Source of the DNA: an uncultured Saprospiraceae bacterium
Lineage (GTDB): Bacteria; Bacteroidota; Bacteroidia; Chitinophagales; Saprospiraceae
Length of the DNA: 13,448 nucleotides
Direction: 5' to 3'
Assembly: GCA_937973565.1 (NCBI GenBank)
Contig: CALJKQ010000273.1
Location: forward strand, 1-13,448
Shown here: one piece after another, positions 7,329 to 12,651 of the stretch
How positions within the stretch are numbered: the stretch's first letter is position 1
How the letters are laid out: each line of letters begins with the position of its first letter
The notes under the pieces: model-generated
Told to the model about the DNA's origin: nothing
Databases searched by the model: none
What the model saw: only the letters and a program-made list of their open reading frames with translations
Made by a program: the position numbers and the translations under genes

Positions 7329-7531
7329 CAACGGCAAGTCGAGAACCGCGAACCGAGAACCGCAAACCGCGAACCGCCATCCGCGAACCGTCATCCGAGA
7401 ACCGCCATCCGAGAACCGCCATCCGAGAACCGTCATCCGCGAGCCGACAGCGGACAGCGGTAAGCCGAAAGCGGCAAGCGGTAAGCCGACAGCGGACAGC
7501 GGACAGCGGTAAGCCGACAGCGGTAAGCGGG
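7329..7531. repeat. Heptamer tandem array 1 (29 degenerate 7-bp units)
   Basis: From 7329 to 7531 the sequence divides without a gap into 29 units of 7 bases of the general form n-A-n-[C/G/T]-[C/G]-G-n. The left half uses GAACCGC and CATCCGA words; the right half uses CAGCGGA, AAGCGGT and AAGCCGA. Nested periods occur: the 14-bp pair CATCCGnGAACCGn is repeated four times at 7378-7433. CCG words in the left half can pair with CGG words in the right half. The array ends 4 bases before the stop codon of the ykuK-like gene. Since 7 is not a multiple of 3 and the units lack stops, long meaningless open frames appear on both strands. No function is known. Confidence 0.9.
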
Positions 7532-7535
7532 AGAA

Positions 7536-8006
7536 TCAATTAATCACCTTATCCGCACACGAGCTGCTTGCAAAGGCCTCGGGTTTGGCTTTGAAGGTAT
7601 AGCCCATGCCCATGATGTAGCCCATGGCCTCCTTTAGTGCCACATTGGATTTGAAGGTGGGGTCGGTGTTGATATCAGCGTGCACCTCCAGCTCCACGTG
7701 GTATTGGTCCAGCAGGTTGCACAGCCGATAGGCAGTGGTCACCGATTTGGATACTTCGGTAATCATCCGCTCTTTGAGGCCCATTTTGCCGTTGAATTGT
7801 TCGTTTTCGATAAACATGAAGCCACCTTTCCCTTCCCGCAGAAATACAATGACGGTGGCAAATTCGATGTGCACCCCTCTTACCTGGGAATCAGACCCAA
7901 TGCAAACCTTTAGACGGTTCCCGTCGGCCAGTTCACGAAGGATTACACGCTCTGTCTCCTCTTCAATGGTGCCGGAGAGTTTTTCTCCGTTCAATTTTCT
8001 CCACAT
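7536..8006 (-). CDS. YkuK-like (DUF458) RNase H-fold protein
   Basis: 156 residues, cytosolic. The sequence VCIGSDSQVRGVHIEFATVIVFLREGKGG (from residue 34) and the later VELEVHADINTDPTFKSN (104-121) match the YkuK/DUF458 family, predicted RNase H-like nucleases known from Bacillus and common in Bacteroidota. Candidate acidic catalytic residues are D39 in GSDSQ, E84 in the central helix, and D111 and D115. The family is small (about 150-170 residues), and its biological substrate is not established. The ATG at 8006-8004 is clear (MWRKLNGEKL). A perfect -7 box lies upstream (8054-8061). The stop at 7536 is followed at once by heptamer array 1, which takes the place of a terminator. Confidence 0.82.
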   Translation of the reverse strand: MWRKLNGEKLSGTIEEETERVILRELADGNRLKVCIGSDSQVRGVHIEFATVIVFLREGKGGFMFIENEQFNGKMGLKERMITEVSKSVTTAYRLCNLLDQYHVELEVHADINTDPTFKSNVALKEAMGYIMGMGYTFKAKPEAFASSSCADKVIN

Positions 8007-8053
8007 AGCTAAAGTCTTAGTTATTCTTTCGGCCTATGGGATGTAAGCGAAAT

Positions 8054-8083
8054 CAAATATAGGTAAAATAAATATGTTTCAGT
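8054..8083 (-). promoter_or_regulatory. Candidate promoter of the ykuK-like gene
   Basis: On the minus strand TATATTTG (8061-8054) is a perfect TAnnTTTG -7 box. ACTG (8083-8080), 18 bases upstream, is a poor -33 match (TG only). The predicted leader is about 40 bases. Confidence 0.45.
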
Positions 8084-8149
8084 ATTATTATAATGTTAAG
8101 TCATCGGAAAGAGATTATCAATTTTGTCGTTAGATTTTGTCATCATTTT

Positions 8150-8165
8150 TGTGATCTGTTTCACA
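8150..8165. promoter_or_regulatory. Perfect CRP-type palindrome TGTGA-N6-TCACA
   Basis: TGTGATCTGTTTCACA is a perfect match to the classic CRP/FNR-superfamily operator TGTGAnnnnnnTCACA, and the flanks (T-rich left side, AT right side) also resemble CRP sites. It lies about 70 bases upstream of the -33 region of the ykuK-like gene and to the left of a structured gene-free stretch. Whether a Crp-like protein of this organism reads the site is unknown. Confidence 0.5.
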
Positions 8166-8253
8166 TCTTCTCAAAATGTTTTCAGAAATATGGTTGCCAA
8201 GCGCAGAGCGGTTGGCACTAAGCGAATAGCATAATTGAACGGTTCTTCAGAGC

Positions 8254-8298
8254 AAAAAAATGATCCCTATGATCCAAAGGATTGAAGGGACCATTTTT
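8254..8298. terminator. Strong bidirectional terminator-like hairpin
   Basis: AAAAATGATCCCT (8256-8268) pairs with AGGGACCATTTTT (8286-8298) over 13 bp with a single A-C mismatch, and an inner ATCC-AAA-GGAT hairpin (8272-8282) caps it. The A-run on the left and T-run on the right make it a possible intrinsic terminator on either strand. No annotated gene ends close to it on either strand. Confidence 0.5.
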
Positions 8299-8355
8299 AA
8301 GCGATGCTTCGCATCTGTCAAAAATGTCGCCAAAATAGGTTCTACCTTTTTCCCC

Positions 8356-8418
8356 ACCCCCACAACGCTTCTCGTTGTGGGGGTTATTCACGGTGGACGC
8401 CTTCAGCGTCCTCTTTTT
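8356..8418 (+). terminator. Two consecutive hairpins, the second with a T tail (contains module copy B)
   Basis: ACCCCCACAACG (8356-8367) and CGTTGTGGGGGT (8373-8384) form a perfect 12-bp stem with loop CTTCT. GGACGC (8395-8400) and GCGTCC (8406-8411) form a perfect 6-bp stem with loop CTTCA, followed by TCTTTTT (8412-8418), a classic plus-strand terminator form. Bases 8379-8411 are copy B of the module seen at 7270-7304. No plus-strand gene precedes it within 300 bases, so either it ends a non-coding transcript or it is a repeat element. Confidence 0.5.
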
Positions 8419-8498
8419 GAGTAACCAGTGTATTTTAGTGGAATTTCCAAAGCCAAATGAGGAACATGCAACCCAAAGCGCTATGCGCCAGGTGCAAA

Positions 8499-8582
8499 TA
8501 GCGGACAGCCGAGATCGGTGAGCGGTGAGCCGTACGCGGTAAGCCGTGAGCGGTAAGCCGTGAGCGGTAAGCGGTAAGCGGT
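8499..8582. repeat. Heptamer tandem array 2 (12 units)
   Basis: Twelve 7-bp units in perfect register, mainly GAGCGGT, AAGCCGT and AAGCGGT, with two copies of the 14-bp pair AAGCCGTGAGCGGT (8541-8554 and 8555-8568). The last unit (8576-8582) shares its final T with the stop codon (8584-8582) of the lipoprotein gene. The words are close relatives of those in the right half of array 1. Confidence 0.88.
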
Positions 8583-8959
8583 TACCTCGTTTTCAACACC
8601 AGCTTATCTGCCGCCGGGCGCTCTACTGCATATTGCCGGGTCGACAAACCATGATAATTATCCACCGTTAACTCAATGACATCAGAGGAGATCCATTTGT
8701 ATTGGCCATTGAAGTTTTCGGTGAGACAGTCATCTCCAATACAGATGCCGCTTTCGCTGCGATCGATGTATTGGCCATTATCGAAAAAGATGAGGCCGTA
8801 GTCAAATTGGCCAAATCGGGAGGTACTTACATACTGCGCCTCCACCTGATTTTTAGAGGTTTGCAGCCACTGACCCAGGATCTGGACATTACCTATAGCT
8901 GCCTCCTCTTTTGTGCAGGAAAGGAGGCTAAAAATGGACAGGAGTAATAAAATTCTCAT
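8582..8959 (-). CDS. Small outer-membrane-type lipoprotein, unknown function
   Basis: 125 residues. The start ATG (8959-8957) is chosen because it gives a lipoprotein signal peptide, MRILLLLSIFSLLSC, with lipobox LLSC and acylated C15 followed by TKEE. The open frame extends further upstream to 9124, but that extension is a translation of heptamer array 3 and would bury the signal peptide. The mature part looks all-beta: ILGQWLQTSKNQ, GLIFFDNGQYIDRSE, a CIGDDC motif with two cysteines, then FNGQYKWISSDVIELTVDNYHG, which resembles small lipocalin-like Bacteroidota lipoproteins, though this is only an impression. It lies 171 bases downstream of the acyltransferase gene and may be co-transcribed with it. 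A perfect -7-like TATTTTTG (8971-8964) is so near the ATG that it would give a leaderless message. Its stop abuts array 2. Confidence 0.75.
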   Translation of the reverse strand: MRILLLLSIFSLLSCTKEEAAIGNVQILGQWLQTSKNQVEAQYVSTSRFGQFDYGLIFFDNGQYIDRSESGICIGDDCLTENFNGQYKWISSDVIELTVDNYHGLSTRQYAVERPAADKLVLKTR

Positions 8960-8983
8960 GCTACAAAAATAAGGAAAATCGAC

Positions 8984-9144
8984 GAGACTGAGACGCGAGA
9001 CGCGGTGACCGGAGACGCGAGACGGGGACGCGAGACGCGGTGACCGGAGACGCGAGATGGGTTGACCAGTGACGCGATACACGAGATGAATTACGAGCTG
9101 CGCGTCTCCGATAACGCGTCTCACGTCTCGCTAACGCGTCTCGG
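8984..9144. repeat. Heptamer tandem array 3 with inverted halves
   Basis: About 160 bases of degenerate 7-bp units, with occasional 6- and 8-bp ones. The left part is built on GAGACGC and GGTGACC; the right part is the opposite orientation, GCGTCTC. A 31-bp stretch at 8992-9022 recurs exactly at 9027-9057, 35 bases (five units) away, and TAACGCGTCTC recurs at 9112-9122 and 9132-9142. The right end covers the last codons (Glu-Thr-Arg-stop) of the acyltransferase gene. The repeat word differs from arrays 1 and 2, but the 7-bp period and position at a gene 3' end are the same. Confidence 0.85.
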
Positions 9145-10285
9145 AATACCTCGCCATTTTTAACTGTTCCCAAAAGAACAAGGCAGCAATGCCACTCACG
9201 AGCAATAACAGCCACCACTTCCAAACCATACACCAGCACAGTCCAAAAAAGATAATGATGGAAGTAATGAGGATATAAACCACCGAAAAACCTGCTGAGG
9301 CTGACGCTTGGAGGGAGGCCACAAATTCGCGTTGTTTTACTTTGGCTTTGGCCAGACCAAAACCAGCCATTACTGGAGGTGCCCACAGTACCATGCCCAC
9401 CAGGGCCAGGGGTAAGAGCAGCCAATACCAGCTGTGGGTACGGAAGGCAAGTACGGGAGAAACCCGCAAGGCATCGGGCACACTCACATTTTTAGGGACG
9501 GTGCTGTTGAGTTTTTTTTCTACTTCCTTGAGGTATTCGAAGATGCCGCTGCATTTTTGGATGCGGGGTAAAAAGGCGGATTTGCCGGGTTTGTTGTACA
9601 TCAGCCAGGCTTGACGGAGGGAGGCTTCTTCTTCGCGGTCTTCGAGGTGGATCATGTTTTCTTTGACCCGGTCGTAGGCGTATTGGGTGAGTTGGTCCAT
9701 TTTTTCTTTGGCTTCCCGGGCGTTGGTGGTGTAAAAATCTTTCACCGGAAATGCCTGGCCAACGCTCAACACTACCTCGTTGCCGGGTTTGGTGCTGGCG
9801 GAGAAAGTGACTCCCACCGGCAGGATGTGGAGGTCGAGGTCGGCGCTGCCATCAAGAGTTTGGAAGGCCATCCGCGCCATGCCCTTTTGAAAGGGACGGA
9901 GGTACATATCGGCATTGGTGCTGCCCTCTGCAAAGATGATGATGGCCTTGTTTTGTTGTAATACTTCTATGGTCTTGGCAATGGTCTTTTGGTTGTTGCG
10001 CAAGCCGGCGAAGCCATCACGGAACCTATAGATGGGTACCTGGTTAGTGCCGATCAGGAGGTGTTTGAGCCATGCCTTTTCAAACAAATCGCCCCGCACC
10101 AGAAAATGGAGGTCGATGGGAAAAGTACAGGCCATGATAATGGGTTCCAAAAATCCAGAAGGGTGGTTGGAAACGATGAGCAGGGGCTTATCTTTGGGTA
10201 TGCGATCCAGGCCGTACACATGGATTTTGCGGTAATACACCCTCAGGATGAGGTTGGCAAAATAATATATAATTCGGTACACCAT
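9131..10285 (-). CDS. PlsC-like lysophospholipid acyltransferase with C-terminal membrane segments
   Basis: 384 residues from the ATG at 10285-10283; a TTG at 10306 would add seven residues but lies in the presumed -7 box. The N-terminal half is a PlsC/LPLAT domain: NHPSGFLEP (40-48), a variant of NHxxxxD with H41 and E47 at an H-X5-E spacing, NQVPIYRF (81-88), the motif III FAEGST (118-123), LRPFQKGMARMA (129-140) and ILPVGVTFS further on. Such enzymes move acyl chains to lysophosphatidic acid or a related acceptor at the inner membrane; the acceptor is not certain. The C-terminal part has hydrophobic segments near residues 291-318 and 340-375. The unusual feature is the tail: ...MARYSETR, where ETR and the stop lie in heptamer array 3, so the natural C-terminus may have been replaced by the repeat. 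The gene is divergent from miaA. Confidence 0.85.
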   Translation of the reverse strand: MVYRIIYYFANLILRVYYRKIHVYGLDRIPKDKPLLIVSNHPSGFLEPIIMACTFPIDLHFLVRGDLFEKAWLKHLLIGTNQVPIYRFRDGFAGLRNNQKTIAKTIEVLQQNKAIIIFAEGSTNADMYLRPFQKGMARMAFQTLDGSADLDLHILPVGVTFSASTKPGNEVVLSVGQAFPVKDFYTTNAREAKEKMDQLTQYAYDRVKENMIHLEDREEEASLRQAWLMYNKPGKSAFLPRIQKCSGIFEYLKEVEKKLNSTVPKNVSVPDALRVSPVLAFRTHSWYWLLLPLALVGMVLWAPPVMAGFGLAKAKVKQREFVASLQASASAGFSVVYILITSIIIFFGLCWCMVWKWWLLLLVSGIAALFFWEQLKMARYSETR

Positions 10286-10302
10286 GAATTTATGTTCAAA
10301 AA

Positions 10303-10332
10303 GCAAATTAAATTTGCCAAAAAGTAGCCAAC
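10303..10332 (-). promoter_or_regulatory. Candidate promoter of the acyltransferase gene with overlapping palindrome
   Basis: On the minus strand TTAATTTG (10311-10304) matches TAnnTTTG except for one base, with GTTG (10332-10329) 17 bases upstream. GCAAATT-A-AATTTGC (10303-10317) is a perfect palindrome over this -7 box and could be an operator in the 83-base gap between the divergent acyltransferase and miaA genes. Confidence 0.35.
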
Positions 10333-10368
10333 ATTACAAAATATTATTTGCCACCTACCTTTTAACCA

Positions 10369-11214
10369 TTGGACAAAAATAAAAAATTAATTGTTATCGG
10401 CGGTCCTACCGCTTCCGGAAAAACGGCCCTGGCTGTTAAGCTGGCTCTCGAGCATGGTGCCGAAGTCTTTTCTGCGGACAGTCGCCAGATTTACCGGGAA
10501 CTCAACATCGGCGTTGCCAGGCCCACAGCAGAAGAAATGCAGGGCATACCGCACCATTTTATCAATTGTGTGTCCATCCACGAAGATTACAGCGTAGGCA
10601 GGTACGAGGCAGATTTGTTGGGCGCCCTTGACACCTATTACCAAAGCCACGACACCGCCATCCTGGTGGGTGGCACCGGCCTCTACCTCAAAGCCATCAC
10701 CCACGGTATAGATAGCTTTCCGGATATTCCCGAAGCCATCAACGCCCAATTGCAAGCCGAATGGGAGACCTCCGGACTGGACCCCCTAACTGAAGAATTG
10801 CTACAAAAAGACCCTGCCACCCATGCCACCCTCGACCTCCAAAACCCTCGACGCGTACTGAGGGCCTTAGCCGTCATCCGCGCCACCGGACAGCCCTTTT
10901 CTGCCTTCAAATCCGGAGAAAACAAAGAACGACCCTTTTCCATTGACTACCACATCATCCAGCCGGACCGGGATCAACTGTACGATCGCATCAACCGGCG
11001 GGTAAACCACATGATGGAACTGGGCCTCCTGGAAGAAGCCCGCGCCCTCTACCCTTTCCGCCACCTCAAAGCCCTCGAAACCGTAGGCTACAGCGAACTC
11101 TTTGATTACTTTGACGGCACCTGCACGCTGCAGGAGGCCATCGACAAGATCAAACAACATACCAGAAACTACGCGAAGCGCCAGACCACGTGGTTTCGAA
11201 GATACCCGTCGTAA
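10369..11214 (+). CDS. miaA: tRNA dimethylallyltransferase MiaA
   Basis: 281 residues, slightly short for the family (about 290-315). MiaA transfers the dimethylallyl group of DMAPP to N6 of A37 in tRNAs that read codons starting with U. Motifs in order: P-loop GGPTASGKT (residues 11-19), SADSRQIYRELNIGVARPT (about 35-53), PHHFIN, YSVGRYEADL, ILVGGTGLYLKAI (about 99-111), RRVLRALAVIRATG, and the C-terminal NYAKRQTTWFRRYP tRNA-binding region. The start is a TTG: an in-frame TAA ends at 10365, and no ATG occurs until after the P-loop and DSRQ motifs, so TTG at 10369 is the only sensible start. It is divergent from the acyltransferase gene and is followed by tyrS in the same direction. Confidence 0.94.
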   Translation: MDKNKKLIVIGGPTASGKTALAVKLALEHGAEVFSADSRQIYRELNIGVARPTAEEMQGIPHHFINCVSIHEDYSVGRYEADLLGALDTYYQSHDTAILVGGTGLYLKAITHGIDSFPDIPEAINAQLQAEWETSGLDPLTEELLQKDPATHATLDLQNPRRVLRALAVIRATGQPFSAFKSGENKERPFSIDYHIIQPDRDQLYDRINRRVNHMMELGLLEEARALYPFRHLKALETVGYSELFDYFDGTCTLQEAIDKIKQHTRNYAKRQTTWFRRYPS

Positions 11215-11268
11215 AGGCGGCCAAATTGGCCGCCTCAACTAGTGCGGCCAAATTGGCCGCCTCCACTG
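11215..11268. repeat. Two tandem copies of a palindromic 27-bp unit
   Basis: Two copies of GCGGCCAAATTGGCCGCC are placed 27 bases apart (11217-11234 and 11244-11261), each followed by TC, A or C, and ACT. The first is a 21-base perfect palindrome (11215-11235, arms of 10 around one A); the second is a 17-base one (11244-11260). They begin directly after the miaA stop codon. There is no T tract, so simple intrinsic termination is doubtful. Confidence 0.75.
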
Positions 11269-11282
11269 ATATCTCCTCAGGC

Positions 11283-11313
11283 TTTTATCCTTTGCCATAA
11301 AATCCTACCTTTG
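11283..11313 (+). promoter_or_regulatory. Candidate promoter of tyrS
   Basis: TACCTTTG (11306-11313) is a perfect Bacteroidota -7 box. TTTT (11283-11286) lies 19 bases upstream as a near -33 TTTG. The predicted leader is about 12 bases before the ATG at 11331, and GGAG (11324-11327) precedes the ATG closely. It implies that tyrS is transcribed separately from miaA. Confidence 0.6.
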
Positions 11314-11330
11314 CCAAAAATTTGGAGATT

Positions 11331-12608
11331 ATGAATTTTGTGGAAGAATTGAAGTGGAGAGGCATGTTGCACGATATGACGCCGGGTGCCGACGACCTAC
11401 TGGAAAGCGGTAAAATCACCGGCTACATTGGCTTTGACCCTACGGCCCCCTCTATGACCATCGGCAACTTTGTGCAGCTTCAGCTCCTCAAATTGTTTCA
11501 ACTCAGCGGACACCAGCCCATTGTACTCATGGGTGGCGCCACCGGTCGGATCGGCGACCCCTCTTTCAAAGACAAGGAGCGGGATCTTAAAACCGAAGAC
11601 GAGCTCGACACCAACCTCCGCTTCCAGCTGGAGCAGGTGAAAAAGTTCCTCGACTTCGACGGACCCAACGCCGCCATCGTGGTCAACAACTACGACTTCT
11701 ACAAAGACATGAACGTACTGGCCTTCCTCCGCGATGTAGGCAAGACCCTTACCGTCAACTACATGATGTCAAAAGACAGCGTAAAAAACAGGCTGGAGAC
11801 AGGACTCTCCTTTACCGAATTCAGCTACCAGCTCCTTCAGGCCTACGACTTCCTGGTACTCTACCAAAAATACGGCTGTCGCATCCAGATGGGGGGCAGC
11901 GACCAATGGGGCAACATCACCTCCGGCACCGAGTTTATCCGCCGCCACCTCGAAGATGGCAAGGCCTACGCCGTAACCACCCCCCTGCTCACCAAGGCCG
12001 ACGGCAAAAAATTTGGCAAGAGCGAAGAAGGCAACATCTGGCTCGACCCCAACCGCACCTCGGCCTACAAGTTCTACCAATTCTGGATCAACGCCGACGA
12101 TGCCGATATCAGCAAATACCTCCGCTATTTCACCCTCAAGACCCAGCAGGAAGTCATTGACATGGAAGAAGCCCACAAAGACAACCCCCGCATGCTCAAA
12201 CAACTCCTGGCAGAGGAATTGACCGCCCGCGTCCACTCCCCCGAAGACCTCCAGTCCGTCCAACAAGTAACCGAACTCCTCTTCGGCAAAACCTACGACA
12301 GTCCCGAAGCCCTCCGCCAATTCTCCGAAGCCCAGCTCGACATGGTAAAAGGCGAGATCACCTACAAAGAAATCCCCGCCTCTCTCCTCACCGGACCCGT
12401 CTCCGTCATCGACCTCATCAGCGAACACACCGGCATTGTAGCGTCTAAGAGTGAGGCCAGAAAGGCCATACAGAACAAGGCGGTGAGTGTGAATAAGCAG
12501 AAGGTGGAGGTGATTGAGCATACCGTTTCTGCTAATGACTTGCTACATGGCAAGTATTTGATGGTGGAGAATGGGAAGAAGAATAAGTATTTGGTGGGGG
12601 TTGGGTGA
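11331..12608 (+). CDS. tyrS: Tyrosyl-tRNA synthetase TyrS
   Basis: 425 residues, normal for bacterial TyrRS. The enzyme charges tRNA-Tyr with tyrosine using ATP. It is a class I synthetase: YIGFDPTAPS (32-41), the HIGH-equivalent TIGN (43-46), GGATGRIGDPS (68-78), YQLLQAYDF (166-174), GGSDQWGN (188-195), the KMSKS-equivalent KFGKS (227-231), and a C-terminal S4 RNA-binding domain (about 360-425, ASKSEARKAIQNKAVSVNKQKV). The first residue of the HIGH motif is Thr instead of His. The start is ATG at 11331; a TTG three codons earlier is less likely. Codon use is strongly C-ending from about 11390 to 12440 and changes to G/T-ending codons for the last 55 or so codons. Confidence 0.96.
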   Translation: MNFVEELKWRGMLHDMTPGADDLLESGKITGYIGFDPTAPSMTIGNFVQLQLLKLFQLSGHQPIVLMGGATGRIGDPSFKDKERDLKTEDELDTNLRFQLEQVKKFLDFDGPNAAIVVNNYDFYKDMNVLAFLRDVGKTLTVNYMMSKDSVKNRLETGLSFTEFSYQLLQAYDFLVLYQKYGCRIQMGGSDQWGNITSGTEFIRRHLEDGKAYAVTTPLLTKADGKKFGKSEEGNIWLDPNRTSAYKFYQFWINADDADISKYLRYFTLKTQQEVIDMEEAHKDNPRMLKQLLAEELTARVHSPEDLQSVQQVTELLFGKTYDSPEALRQFSEAQLDMVKGEITYKEIPASLLTGPVSVIDLISEHTGIVASKSEARKAIQNKAVSVNKQKVEVIEHTVSANDLLHGKYLMVENGKKNKYLVGVG

Positions 12609-12630
12609 TATGTTCATAAGTTCATATGGT

Positions 12631-12651
12631 GCGTTTCGCGAAGCGAAACGC
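12631..12651. repeat. Perfect 9-bp hairpin after tyrS
   Basis: GCGTTTCGC (12631-12639), GAA, GCGAAACGC (12643-12651) form a perfect 9-bp stem 22 bases after the tyrS stop. It is flanked by three copies of GTTCATA (12612-12618, 12620-12626 and 12655-12661). No T tract follows on either strand, so it is a terminator only by position. Confidence 0.55.

Noticed and set aside
7329..7531. CRISPR array
   Set aside because: The repeats are 7-bp direct tandem units without unique spacers, and no cas genes are near.
7167..7539. Open frames over 7167-7463, 7285-7512 (+) and 7318-7539 (-) with repetitive Arg/Pro/Glu or Arg/Leu/Ala products
   Set aside because: They are translations of heptamer array 1, which has no stop words in several frames on both strands; they lack natural starts and overlap the ends of real genes.
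8964..8971. TATTTTTG as promoter of the lipoprotein gene
   Set aside because: Although it fits TAnnTTTG, it is only 4 bases from the ATG and has no -33 partner, so transcription would begin at or after the start codon.
8960..9124. N-terminal extension of the lipoprotein gene up to 9124
   Set aside because: The extra 55 residues come from array 3 (Arg/Ser-rich) and would bury a clear lipoprotein signal peptide that begins at 8959.
8961..9425. 154-residue minus-strand frame opposite the end of the acyltransferase
   Set aside because: It is a shadow of the acyltransferase 3' end running into array 3; the acyltransferase frame has the motifs.
11769..12521. 250-residue minus-strand frame inside tyrS
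   Set aside because: The product is an antisense shadow rich in Gly, Val and Phe, produced by the C-ending codons of tyrS; tyrS carries all synthetase motifs.
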